A stretch of 64,000 nt of DNA, from NCBI RefSeq assembly GCF_002218005.2, contig NZ_AP018679.1:186001-250000 (forward strand), given 5' to 3'. The notes beneath the pieces are model-generated. The model was not told the origin of the DNA. It saw only the letters and a program-made list of their open reading frames with translations, and made no database searches. Position numbers and translations under genes: made by a program. Below, in pieces: positions 52,046 to 60,803 of the stretch. Position 1 is the stretch's first letter. Each line of letters begins with the position of its first letter. Source of the DNA: Vibrio algivorus. Lineage in GTDB: Bacteria; Pseudomonadota; Gammaproteobacteria; Enterobacterales; Vibrionaceae.

Positions 52046-53032
52046 ATGACAACTGCACTTCAATCCATTCAAGAATTAAAAGAGCAAGTAGGATGCTCCG
52101 TTGTTGGCCAAGCTCATGTGGTTAACTCGTTGGTACTCGGTTTATTAACAGGAGGGCACATTTTGTTAGAAGGGCTGCCAGGTACAGCCAAAACGCGTTC
52201 TGTTAAAGCGTTAGCGAGTGCGCTTCAAACCGAATTTAGTCGAATTCAATTTACTCCAGATTTACTGCCATCAGACGTTACAGGTACAGAGTTGTATCAA
52301 GAAGTTGATGGTAAACATCAATTACATTTTCAATCAGGCCCTATCTTTAGCAACATTGTGTTAGCCGATGAAATTAACCGCGCTCCGGCTAAAGTGCAAG
52401 CAGCCTTGTTGGAAGCGATGGCGGAAGGGACTGTCACGATTGGTGATAAAACGCACCAACTTCCTGACTTATTTATGGTGTTGGCGACTCAAAACCCGAT
52501 TGAACAAGAAGGAACTTATCCACTTCCTGAAGCACAAATGGATCGGTTTTTATTAAAAGTGGATGTGGATTATCCAGAAGCGTCAGCGGAAAAAGATATA
52601 GTCCGTTTAGTTCGCTCAGAAGAACAAGGTATGGCCGAGAATAACGATTCCAGTAATGTTAGTTTTGAGTTTGACTTGAATAATATTTTTGAAGCCAGAA
52701 AGCAAATTGCCAATATTGAAGTTTCCGATATGGCTGAAGATTATATTGTTAATCTTGTTATGGCGACCCGTCATCCGGATACGTACCCTAAATCTCCTTT
52801 AGCAAGTTGGATTCAAGTCGGTTCTAGTCCTCGCGCCTCAATAGCTTTAGATAAATGTGCTCGTGCCCAAGCGTGGTTGGCTGGCCGAGATCATGTTATC
52901 CCTGACGATATTCGTGCAGTTGTCCCTATGGTTCTAGGGCATCGTTTTGTTTTGTCTTACGAAGCCTTAGCTGATGGAGTATCGCATCAAGCCGTGATTA
53001 ATGAGTTATTAGATACTGTCGCGATTGGCTAA
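52046..53032 (+). CDS. MoxR-family AAA+ ATPase (Bat operon 2)
   Basis: 328 residues from the ATG at 52046, preceded by GAGGG; the longer frame starts at a TTG without a site. Walker A GLPGTAKT, Walker B IVLADEINRAPAKVQAALLEAMAEG, sensor LATQNPIEQEGTYPLPEAQMDR, and SSPRASIALDKCARAQAWLAGRDHV. It is paralogous to the MoxR at 6533-7489. It is the first gene of a rightward operon with the same gene order as operon 1. Confidence 0.93.
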   Translation: MTTALQSIQELKEQVGCSVVGQAHVVNSLVLGLLTGGHILLEGLPGTAKTRSVKALASALQTEFSRIQFTPDLLPSDVTGTELYQEVDGKHQLHFQSGPIFSNIVLADEINRAPAKVQAALLEAMAEGTVTIGDKTHQLPDLFMVLATQNPIEQEGTYPLPEAQMDRFLLKVDVDYPEASAEKDIVRLVRSEEQGMAENNDSSNVSFEFDLNNIFEARKQIANIEVSDMAEDYIVNLVMATRHPDTYPKSPLASWIQVGSSPRASIALDKCARAQAWLAGRDHVIPDDIRAVVPMVLGHRFVLSYEALADGVSHQAVINELLDTVAIG

Positions 53033-53042
53033 GTGAGGCGTT

Positions 53043-53987
53043 ATGGCAACTGAGGTTCTTGACCCTAGAGTTTATTGTGACTTTGCCGGATTGGTTAAGT
53101 TACAGAGTCAGGTTCATGCGTTTAGTTTCTTGCCGAAAATGCAAGCGGCAACTGTGATGTCTGGACGCCATAGTTCTCGTTTCCGTGGGCGAGGATTAAA
53201 TTTTGAAGAGCTTCGACATTATCAACTTGGTGATGATATTCGAAATCTTGATTGGAAAGTGACAGTCCGAACCGGAAAACCACATGTGCGCATGTACACT
53301 GAAGAGAAAGATCGAAACGTGTTGCTTGCAGTTGATCAACGCAGTGGGATGTTTTTCTCATCAACAGAGGTCATGAAGTCGGTTGTTGCGGCAGAAATAG
53401 CTAGCTTATCGGGTTGGCGAGTGCTTAAAGATAATGATCGTGTGGGGTTTAATATCGCTACGCCGAATTATATTGTCCATCAAAAAAGCCAGCGTTCGCA
53501 GAATGATTTGCTACGAGAATTACGTTTATTAGCTCGATATAACCAAGCCTTATCTGTCGAATCAGTTGATGTTCCACAAGTGCAATTTTCCGATTGGATC
53601 AAACGTATTGCTCAACTCAAATTGAAAGCCACCACCATCGTAATTATTAGTGACTGGCATGATACCACCGAGCAAGACATCAAGCATATACAGCACTTGC
53701 AACGACATAATGATGTGTTAAGTGTTCTAATTTCTGATCCAATGGAAGAGTCGCTCCCTCAAACCGTATCCAAAAAAAACTGGGTAATCGGTGATGGTCA
53801 TTACCAATTAAGCCTAGATACAAGTAATAAAGTTTTAGAAGCCAATAAAACATTGCAAGCTCAGAGTAATTTAAAACGAGAGCAATTAATTAAGATTATG
53901 GCAATGAATAAGATGCCATTAATTGAGCTCGATACGAGTGGAGAACACATAAAGCAGTTTAAGCGTGCAATGGGAGGTGTGATATGA
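53043..53987 (+). CDS. DUF58 domain protein (Bat operon 2)
   Basis: 314 residues with the DUF58 signature GRGLNFEELRHYQLGDDIRNLDWKVTVRTGK and a VWA-like strand AVDQRSGMFF, where the first copy has LDLSPSM. A later segment is TIVIISDWHDT. No signal peptide or membrane span. It starts 10 bases after moxR and overlaps the next gene by 4 bases. Confidence 0.9.
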   Translation: MATEVLDPRVYCDFAGLVKLQSQVHAFSFLPKMQAATVMSGRHSSRFRGRGLNFEELRHYQLGDDIRNLDWKVTVRTGKPHVRMYTEEKDRNVLLAVDQRSGMFFSSTEVMKSVVAAEIASLSGWRVLKDNDRVGFNIATPNYIVHQKSQRSQNDLLRELRLLARYNQALSVESVDVPQVQFSDWIKRIAQLKLKATTIVIISDWHDTTEQDIKHIQHLQRHNDVLSVLISDPMEESLPQTVSKKNWVIGDGHYQLSLDTSNKVLEANKTLQAQSNLKREQLIKIMAMNKMPLIELDTSGEHIKQFKRAMGGVI

Positions 53988-54478
53988 CACAGCCTGCTCC
54001 CCCTGGTTCTTATATTCTTCGTGACTTAAATGAGGTGGGTTTACCGGATCATGTTAGTTGGTTCCCACAGACATTAGGATGGAAGATTGTTGGTGTTGTT
54101 GCACTGATTATTTTGGTTTATTGCCTTTATCAATATACTCGCCGATGGTGGCAAAATCGTTATCGATTAGAAGCGATTAAAGTGGCCGAGAGTTTATCGT
54201 TAGACGACCCGAAATTCGAATACAAACTTTTTGTGATAATAAAGCGTGTATTAGGACATCTTAATGAAAAGCATCAAGCATTATATGGTGATGATTTTAT
54301 TAAGGTTGTAAATGAGTTTCCCGTTAAGCAACCTTTAACGTTGGAGCCTATTTTAGGTCAATCTTGGGTGTCATCTTTAACTTCACAAAAAGCGTGTTTA
54401 GTTAACTCTGACAAAGAGAAGTTAAAGCTATTTTGCTTAAATTGGTTGGAACTCCATCAAAATAAGGAGATTCAATGA
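53984..54478 (+). CDS. DUF4381 domain membrane protein (Bat operon 2)
   Basis: 164 residues, shorter than its operon 1 counterpart (243). A proline-rich start (APPGSYILRDLNEVGLPDHVSWFPQT) leads into one membrane segment (about 30-48) and a cytoplasmic helical domain (FVIIKRVLGHLNEKHQALYGDDFIKVVNEF). The C-terminal basic extension of the first copy is missing. Both ends overlap neighbouring genes by 4 bases. Confidence 0.82.
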   Translation: MTQPAPPGSYILRDLNEVGLPDHVSWFPQTLGWKIVGVVALIILVYCLYQYTRRWWQNRYRLEAIKVAESLSLDDPKFEYKLFVIIKRVLGHLNEKHQALYGDDFIKVVNEFPVKQPLTLEPILGQSWVSSLTSQKACLVNSDKEKLKLFCLNWLELHQNKEIQ

Positions 54479-55536
54479 TGTTTTCATCATTTGAGCTTTC
54501 TACTCCTGAGTGGTTATGGCTATTACCTTTGCCTTTATTAGTTTATTGGTTAGTCCCTGCCTATCGAACGAAGCGTACTGCTATAAAAGTTCCTTTTTTT
54601 AACTTATTGATAAAATCTCTTGGAGAAGATCCATCGGAAGGGGCGACTCAATTAAAGTCGAGCTGGTGGCAGCGTCTTATACTTTGCGTATCTTGGCTTT
54701 GTATTGTGATCGCTCTTACGCAACCGAAAATGTTGGGTAAACCGCAAGTGAGAGAAAGCCTTGGTCGCGATGTCATGGTTGCGGTTGATTTATCAGGCTC
54801 TATGTCTGAGCAAGATTTTAAGAATAAAGAAGGCCAAAATGTGAATCGTCTTGAAGCTGCAAAATCGGTTTTAAGGGACTTTGTAAAACATCGAGACGGT
54901 GACCGACTTGGTTTGATTTTATTCGGTGATTCCGCTTTTATTCAAACGCCTTTTACTGCCGATCATCAAGCGTGGTTGACATTATTGGATCAGACACAAG
55001 TGGCTATGGCCGGAGAAAGTACTGCATTAGGGGATGCAATAGGCTTGTCAATTAAGAGCTTCGAAAGTGACGACAAGCAACCGAATAATAATCCAGAAAG
55101 GCAGAAGGTGGTGATTGTTTTAACCGATGGTAATGATACTGCAAGTTTTGTTGAGCCAGAAGATGCCGCAAAAGTGGCTGCCGCAAAAGGGGTAAGAATT
55201 CATGTTATTGCTATGGGGGATCCTAATACGGTCGGTGAACAAGCGTTAGATATGGACGTCATTGATCGTATCGCAAAGGATACCGGTGGTCAGTCTTTCG
55301 AAGCCAAAGATAGTGTAGCACTTCAACAAGCCTATGATGACATCAATAAACTTGAACCTAAGCTATATGAAAGTACGACGTATCGCCCTAAAGTTTCTCT
55401 ACAGCATTACTTTGTGATGGTAGTGGTGTGCTTATATCTACTCGCTTTTACATTAATGACGATAAAGAGAATTCGCTCAAGCCACAAGCTTTCCAAACAG
55501 TTATCCTCAGATAATAAGGAGGGAGGCTATGTTTGA
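54475..55536 (+). CDS. BatA-like VWA domain membrane protein (Bat operon 2)
   Basis: 353 residues. It starts TPEWLWLLPLPLLVYWLVPAYR, like BatA of operon 1. Two N-terminal membrane segments precede a VWA domain with complete MIDAS motif DLSGSM and the VIVLTDGNDTASFVEPEDAAKVAA segment. A C-terminal membrane segment lies near 310-330 (YFVMVVVCLYLLAFTLM). The stop overlaps the next gene by 8 bases. Confidence 0.9.
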   Translation: MMFSSFELSTPEWLWLLPLPLLVYWLVPAYRTKRTAIKVPFFNLLIKSLGEDPSEGATQLKSSWWQRLILCVSWLCIVIALTQPKMLGKPQVRESLGRDVMVAVDLSGSMSEQDFKNKEGQNVNRLEAAKSVLRDFVKHRDGDRLGLILFGDSAFIQTPFTADHQAWLTLLDQTQVAMAGESTALGDAIGLSIKSFESDDKQPNNNPERQKVVIVLTDGNDTASFVEPEDAAKVAAAKGVRIHVIAMGDPNTVGEQALDMDVIDRIAKDTGGQSFEAKDSVALQQAYDDINKLEPKLYESTTYRPKVSLQHYFVMVVVCLYLLAFTLMTIKRIRSSHKLSKQLSSDNKEGGYV

Positions 55537-57244
55537 TTCTCTTTTATGGCAACAAATCATTAGTCAGTTTCATTTTATTCGCCCATGGTGGTTAATGGGT
55601 TTCATTCCATTTTTTATCATTATCTTTTTACGGTGGCATTATGAAGCAAAAGCTGAGTTTTCTAATATTTTGCCTAAGCATTTGCAGGATGCACTTACGA
55701 TAGGTGAAAAAGGGTGGAGAAAGCATTTACCTTTGAAATTACTTTCATTGAGTATTGCTATAGGGTTGATTGTCTGCGCAGGTCCAACCTGGCAAAAAGA
55801 AGCATCACCTTTTGGAGAAGATAAAGCCTCAATGGTTGTGGTATTAGATAACTCACAATCTATGTTAGAAAAAGATTTACCTCCGAGCCGTTTAGAACGT
55901 TCGAAGCAGAAGATTCGAGATTTATTGGATTTGCGCGCAGGAGGAAAAACAGGCTTAGCCGTTTATGCTGGTAGTGCACACACCGCCATGCCATTAACAC
56001 AAGATAATGATGTTTTTGCTCCATTTCTAGCGGCAATTAGTCCTGAAATTATGCCTGAAGCAGGGAAGTTTGCAGATAAAGCATTACCTGTTATCGACCA
56101 GCTATTAGATGGCACCTTAGGTGGGACAGTATTACTGGTGACTGATGGAGTGACTCCAAAAGCCATTGATTCTTATCAACAATTTTTCAAAGATAAACCC
56201 TATCAATTATTGGTTTTGGCAGCAGGAAACCCTGACGTAAAAACCAATAATCCCATTGATATGAAATCGTTGAATGAACTTGTAGATAAAACGAATGGCA
56301 AACTCATCACTATTAGTGTCGATAACTCCGATCTACAAACCTTAAATAATGCGATTGAACGTAATATGCAAATTAACGGTGAATCAGATATGCCATGGAA
56401 AGACATGAGTCACCCTTTGATCATATTGCTTGCTGTTTTGCTGTTATTTTGGTTCCGCAAAGGTTGGTTAGTTCAGTGGTGTTTAGTAGCGGTATTATTT
56501 TCAGGCATCACACCACAACATGCTCATGCATCAGTATCGCTTAAAGCAGATGAAGATAAACCATCGGTCGAGTTAACTATCTGGGACAAATTTTCTCAAG
56601 GTTGGATGGATTTATGGCTCACACCGGATCAACAAGGTCAAAGGTTATTTAACCAATTAAATTACCTTGAAGCGGCTAAGCATTTTGACGATCCAATGAG
56701 AAAAGGCATCGCTTACTATTATGCAATGGAATATAAGTTAGCGCAGACTGAATTTATTGAAGATGATTCCGATTTAGGGCTTTATTATGCGGCCAGTGCG
56801 TTAGCGAGACAGCGTGAATATATCGCGGCTAAAAATCTATTGATTCAATTGTCTAAAAAAGAGGGAATATCAGAAGAATTACGGCGCAATATAGAGCATA
56901 ACCTGAATGTGATACAAGGGATTGTGGATGACGTGAACCGAATGAGTAAAAGTCAGGTCGGTACACCAGATGGGCCAGGTAGTAGTCGAGAGTTAGGTGA
57001 TGAGCCTCAAACTGGTGACGGAGCAAAAGAAGAGGCGTCGCAACTTCAGACAGTGAAAGAGGAATTAACCGCTGAGCAAATTTTAGGTAGCAGCGAACTT
57101 GCTGACAAATGGCTTAAAAAAGTGGAAGCGGATCCTAAGGTTTTTTTGAGTCGTAAGTTTATGCTTCAACTACAGCAAGGCCCTGTAGTGCTAGACAATG
57201 GCTCTAATAATGCCGAAACAGACGAAAAGAATAAGGTGCAATAA
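55529..57244 (+). CDS. BatB-like VWA-TPR membrane protein (Bat operon 2)
   Basis: 571 residues. Membrane segments at about 18-35 and 65-82, then a VWA domain with MIDAS motif DNSQSM (full DxSxS). Another pair of hydrophobic segments lies around 293-325, followed by TPR-like helices (RLFNQLNYLEAAKHFDDPMRKGIAYYYAMEYKLAQTEF, then ASALARQREYIAAKNLLIQLS). The C-terminal tail lacks the long Gln-rich tract of the operon 1 protein and ends with a KFMLQLQQGP segment. Confidence 0.87.
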   Translation: MFDSLLWQQIISQFHFIRPWWLMGFIPFFIIIFLRWHYEAKAEFSNILPKHLQDALTIGEKGWRKHLPLKLLSLSIAIGLIVCAGPTWQKEASPFGEDKASMVVVLDNSQSMLEKDLPPSRLERSKQKIRDLLDLRAGGKTGLAVYAGSAHTAMPLTQDNDVFAPFLAAISPEIMPEAGKFADKALPVIDQLLDGTLGGTVLLVTDGVTPKAIDSYQQFFKDKPYQLLVLAAGNPDVKTNNPIDMKSLNELVDKTNGKLITISVDNSDLQTLNNAIERNMQINGESDMPWKDMSHPLIILLAVLLLFWFRKGWLVQWCLVAVLFSGITPQHAHASVSLKADEDKPSVELTIWDKFSQGWMDLWLTPDQQGQRLFNQLNYLEAAKHFDDPMRKGIAYYYAMEYKLAQTEFIEDDSDLGLYYAASALARQREYIAAKNLLIQLSKKEGISEELRRNIEHNLNVIQGIVDDVNRMSKSQVGTPDGPGSSRELGDEPQTGDGAKEEASQLQTVKEELTAEQILGSSELADKWLKKVEADPKVFLSRKFMLQLQQGPVVLDNGSNNAETDEKNKVQ

Positions 57245-58512
57245 TGAATATGAACTTATCTCGTATGCTTGCTATTGTTGGACTGCTTTTTGTCATCATC
57301 AGTATGAAAATGGCTTACGCACAGGATGAAGATACGTCCGTAGATAAAATTGATGGGCATGTTGTCAATGTAAAGACTTGGATTGGTGATGAAAAAGATG
57401 ACTCTGATAAAATTTTTGCGACGACAGAACAAGTCGTTTTAAACATTGACATTAGTACACCTCGTTGGTTTTTAGGATCAACGACAATTGGGAAGATTGA
57501 TATACCAAACTTAGTGGCGAAACAAAGGAAGTTATTTGCCACCAACTACAGTACCACTGAAAAAGGGCAGTCTTGGGCTCATCAGCGTTGGGAAGTAACT
57601 TTATATCCTCAAAGCTCAGGGACTTTTACTATACCTCCGTTACCTGTGACAGTACATATTGCAGGTGATGACGCAAAAAAAATACAGGGAACAGTGTGGA
57701 CGGATAAATTGTCATTCAAAGCGCATCTACCAAATGGTGAGTTGACGGCGAAAGATCAATGGTTTGCCGCAAGTGATGCAAAAATCACTCAAAGTTGGGA
57801 GACAACAAAACCGGATTTAAAGGTGGGGGATGCGATAACTCGAACGATTAATATCGAAGCCAACGATTCTTTATCAATTTTGCTTCCTCAGACATTGCAG
57901 GCAAAGGTTTCTGAACAATATCAAGCTTATGCCGATCCTGCTCAATTAACGGATACAAGTAACCGAGGCCAATACGTCTCGAAAAGGCAAGACCGAGTGG
58001 TTTATATTGTTCAAGATGGAGGAGAGGTTGCCTTTCCGCCTTTGACGGTGAAGTGGTGGAATACAAATAAGGGTACTGTTGAAACGATCAAATTATCAGG
58101 TAAGTCGTTTAAGGTATCTCATACACCGATGTCATTTATAAAAGCGTATTGGCCAATTATGGTTACTCTGTTAGGGAGTGCTTTATTATTAGTATTGGTT
58201 GTTTTGGGCTTCAAACGCTACTTAAAGAAACATGACGCTCCTTTAATCGTCCGCTTTTGTCGTTCTATTTGGGATAAAGATACCGGTCAAATACGTTTAT
58301 TACTTTATATTAAATGGAGACAAGCCACTTCTAAGCAGAGCTTTTCTCAAGAGCTACATTTTAGTGATGTAGGCGAGGCTATTGTTAAGGAGCATTCTGC
58401 TTCCGTGTGGATGCAGTTTTGGCGAAAAATTACTAAGAAGCGCCATTGGTATAAAAATCGCTCTTGGCTTCGCCCTCTAGATTTAAGCAATGTGGTTGAA
58501 AAAATAAAATAG
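57244..58512 (+). CDS. BatD-like protein (Bat operon 2)
   Basis: 422 residues; the ATG overlaps the preceding stop by one base. The signal peptide ends at KMAYA-QD. Beta-rich repeats follow (LNIDISTPRWFLGSTTIGKIDIP, then WEVTLYPQSSGTFTIPPLPVTV), then one C-terminal membrane segment (about 298-320) and a basic cytoplasmic tail. It is about 170 residues shorter than BatD of operon 1 and only weakly like it, so the second operon is not a recent duplicate. Confidence 0.8.
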   Translation: MNMNLSRMLAIVGLLFVIISMKMAYAQDEDTSVDKIDGHVVNVKTWIGDEKDDSDKIFATTEQVVLNIDISTPRWFLGSTTIGKIDIPNLVAKQRKLFATNYSTTEKGQSWAHQRWEVTLYPQSSGTFTIPPLPVTVHIAGDDAKKIQGTVWTDKLSFKAHLPNGELTAKDQWFAASDAKITQSWETTKPDLKVGDAITRTINIEANDSLSILLPQTLQAKVSEQYQAYADPAQLTDTSNRGQYVSKRQDRVVYIVQDGGEVAFPPLTVKWWNTNKGTVETIKLSGKSFKVSHTPMSFIKAYWPIMVTLLGSALLLVLVVLGFKRYLKKHDAPLIVRFCRSIWDKDTGQIRLLLYIKWRQATSKQSFSQELHFSDVGEAIVKEHSASVWMQFWRKITKKRHWYKNRSWLRPLDLSNVVEKIK

Positions 58513-58576
58513 TTTTAAATTTATATTTTAGATATTAAGTAAATTCTTTTATGCTGAGATGCTTCAAGTACAATAA

Positions 58577-58599
58577 TATACCCAAGTTACTTGGGTATA
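58577..58599. repeat. solo palindrome of the TATACCC family
   Basis: TATACCCAAG-TTA-CTTGGGTATA, a perfect 10-bp inverted repeat with a 3-base loop, between batD2 and the LysR gene. It equals the joined ends of the 60409 element without an interior, and it may act as a transcription hairpin. Confidence 0.75.
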
Positions 58600-58627
58600 A
58601 ACATTATCTGAACTATAGAAGCTGATT

Positions 58628-59545
58628 ATGAAAACAACAGAGCTGAATCTTATACCAATTTTTGTGGCTATATACGAAGAGCAGAGTTTATCAAAAGCTG
58701 CTAAGCGGCTTTCTATCAGCCAGCCAGCGGTAAGTAAGTCATTAAAGCGTTTGCGAGAAGTTTATGATGACCCTCTATTTAACCGTTCAAACAATGGTAT
58801 GGAGCCTACGTCATTTGCAATGGATATATACCCTGCATTTGAAGCTGCATTAGTTAACTTTAATAGTACATTAACGTCTTCTCGAAATTTTAATCCCAAA
58901 GCATCGAATAAAACGTTTTCTATTGCTTGCATTTCAGTGGTGGGCTTCAATTGGATTACAACTCTATTGGCTCACATTCGGGAAATAGCCCCTAATATTA
59001 ATTTAGAAGTTCACCCTTTATTCACTCAAGATTATGAAACTGATCTGAGGTTGCAAAGATATGACTTAATTATTGATATTGAGCCTCATTCGAGCTCGGT
59101 ATTGAAGCATGAACTGTTGGTGAAAGAAGAAGCGTGCGTTGTTTACTCTATGAATCACTCTAGATTGCAAGAACAAATTAGCGAAGAGGCTTTCTTTAAA
59201 GAGGAGCATATTGCACTTTCTCGTTGGCAAGTGAGAGGAAGCTTACTGAGTAATGAACATATCGATAATTTAGAGACACGAAAAATAACGCATAGAATGC
59301 CGAGTGCGGTAGAGATGCTTGCGATTATTGAAAGCAGCGATAATATTGGCATTTTGCCTAAGTCGACAGTGGAGTATTTTCAAACTTTATTCAAAGTAAA
59401 AACTGCACCACTGCCATTTGCACATAAGCATTTTGATTTTTGTGCAATTTGGCACCCTAGCCGAACCTACGATAGCGCGCATAAATGGCTACGTCAGCAG
59501 TTGCAAGCTACCGTAGGTATGAGCAAAGAAAGCGGATGGAATTAA
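58628..59545 (+). CDS. LysR-family transcriptional regulator
   Basis: 305 residues. The N-terminal winged helix-turn-helix is typical: LIPIFVAIYEEQSLSKAAKRLSISQPAVSKSLKRLREVYDDPLF (about 8-52). It is followed by a periplasmic-binding-protein-like sensor domain (KTFSIACISVVGFNW). It lies right after Bat operon 2, pointing the same way. The stop overlaps the convergent FGE-like gene by 4 bases, leaving no room for a terminator. Regulation of the sulfatase or Bat genes is inferred from position only. Confidence 0.92.
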   Translation: MKTTELNLIPIFVAIYEEQSLSKAAKRLSISQPAVSKSLKRLREVYDDPLFNRSNNGMEPTSFAMDIYPAFEAALVNFNSTLTSSRNFNPKASNKTFSIACISVVGFNWITTLLAHIREIAPNINLEVHPLFTQDYETDLRLQRYDLIIDIEPHSSSVLKHELLVKEEACVVYSMNHSRLQEQISEEAFFKEEHIALSRWQVRGSLLSNEHIDNLETRKITHRMPSAVEMLAIIESSDNIGILPKSTVEYFQTLFKVKTAPLPFAHKHFDFCAIWHPSRTYDSAHKWLRQQLQATVGMSKESGWN

Positions 59546-60330
59546 TCCGCATCTTTAACTAAACGTAGTCCCATATCGGACATGAGTACAGATTGGCTCG
59601 CGAAATCTCGTCGATAATTTTGAGACTCATCAGCATTGTATGAAAAGCTCGCACCTCTCACTGATTTGTGAGCTAACCCAATATCAGTATCTTCGGCATT
59701 ATTAGGGTTATTGGTGGGGCTGTTTGGGTAATAGTTACTATCAAATGCATCAATAACAAATTCTCCCACATTGCCCGTCATATCATACAGTCCGAGTTCA
59801 TTTGGTTTTTTTAAGCCAACTGGGTGAGCTTGATTATTTGAGTTTTTTGAGTACCAAGCCACATCATCAATGTTATTTGAACCTGAATAAGTAAAGTTTT
59901 GACTTTTTTGCCCACCTTTTGCTGCGTATTCCCACTCGGCTTCTGTGGGTAGTCGATAGTCTTCACCAGTTAATTCATTGAGTTGTTTAACAAAATAATT
60001 CGCTTGTTGCCAGCTAATATTGTTAACTGGAACATTGGGGTTTGGAAAGTAGCTTAATGAGCTCCCCATTACTGATTCAAAAAGTGCTTGTGTAACTTCA
60101 AATTTCGAGATGTAAAAGCTATCTAATTTAACATTATGTGCAGGTTTATCGCTTTCCGGAGCTTCGGAGGAATTCGATCCCATTGTGAATGTTCCACCTT
60201 TCACAAAAACCATATCTTGATCAATTTTTTGAGCAATCGGGCTGGTGGTTTGTTGGCTGCACGCACTCAAGAGAGTCACAATCCCAAGTCCTAAGGCAAG
60301 TTTATGCTGCTTTGTATAATATCGTGTCAT
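59542..60330 (-). CDS. lipoprotein with FGE/SUMF1-like domain, lacking catalytic cysteines
   Basis: 262 residues from the ATG at 60330; the longer frame starts at a TTG. The signal peptide ends in the lipobox LLSAC (Cys24). The mature part is a formylglycine-generating-enzyme-type (FGE-sulfatase) domain: MVFVKGGTFTMGSNSSEAPESDKPAHNVKLDSFYISKFEVTQ, RLPTEAEWEYAAKGG, LYDMTGNVGEF (usually GNVWEW), VRGASFSY. Cys24 is the only cysteine in the protein, whereas copper-dependent FGEs need an active-site Cys pair. It is therefore not a catalytic FGE. A binding or structural role on the periplasmic side of a membrane is inferred. Confidence 0.88.
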   Translation of the reverse strand: MTRYYTKQHKLALGLGIVTLLSACSQQTTSPIAQKIDQDMVFVKGGTFTMGSNSSEAPESDKPAHNVKLDSFYISKFEVTQALFESVMGSSLSYFPNPNVPVNNISWQQANYFVKQLNELTGEDYRLPTEAEWEYAAKGGQKSQNFTYSGSNNIDDVAWYSKNSNNQAHPVGLKKPNELGLYDMTGNVGEFVIDAFDSNYYPNSPTNNPNNAEDTDIGLAHKSVRGASFSYNADESQNYRRDFASQSVLMSDMGLRLVKDAD

Positions 60331-60803
60331 ATGGGGCACCAATTATCTCGAATAAATTTTATGTTTAGGGAAAGCTTCCGGTTAGAGCAAAAACTTAGTT
60401 TTCAAACTTATACCCAAGTGACTTCAAGGTGCAGAATTCAGAGCTATCATCCAAACCTTTAGGCAAGAAAGATTGGCGAAGGAATGTAAACACCTTTCAA
60501 ACCAATCTGACGCGGCATAAAGGTTTGGATGAAGCTCCCGAAGGGCAAGTTAAAATAAGCTTTATGTTGCGTTAAATTGAACAGAGATAGAATAACTATG
60601 ATCATATTCAATTTGTCTTGCTTAAAGCTTGTTTTATTCTTGCTGAAACTCGCACCTTGAAGTTACTTGGGTATAGAATACAACAAGGTAAAATAAACAA
60701 TGGTTATATCTTTTATACCCAAGTAACCTATGGGGGAATTCATCAGATGGGTAGAGTGATAACGACACTACCTAGATGTCATAGTGAGCAAGTGAGGGAT
60801 GAC
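60331..60803. promoter_or_regulatory. divergent region between the FGE-like and cytochrome genes
   Basis: 473 bases that hold the promoters of both genes. More than half is the repeat element at 60409-60675; a further half-copy of its end (TATACCCAAGTAACCTATGG) begins at 60714. The cytochrome ribosome site GAGGGATGAC lies just before 60804. No other feature is evident. Confidence 0.55.
60409..60675. mobile_element. MITE-like element with 24-bp terminal inverted repeats (267 bp)
   Basis: The left end TATACCCAAGTGACTTCAAG and the right end CTTGAAGTTACTTGGGTATA are inverted copies with one mismatch over 24 bases (through GGTGC/GCACC). Inside, CATCCAAACCTTTA and TAAAGGTTTGGATG are perfectly inverted, as are AGATTGG and CCAATCT. 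No coding sequence for a transposase is present. It is a non-autonomous, palindromic element of the kind frequent in vibrio genomes. It sits in the divergent promoter region between two genes. Confidence 0.75.
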
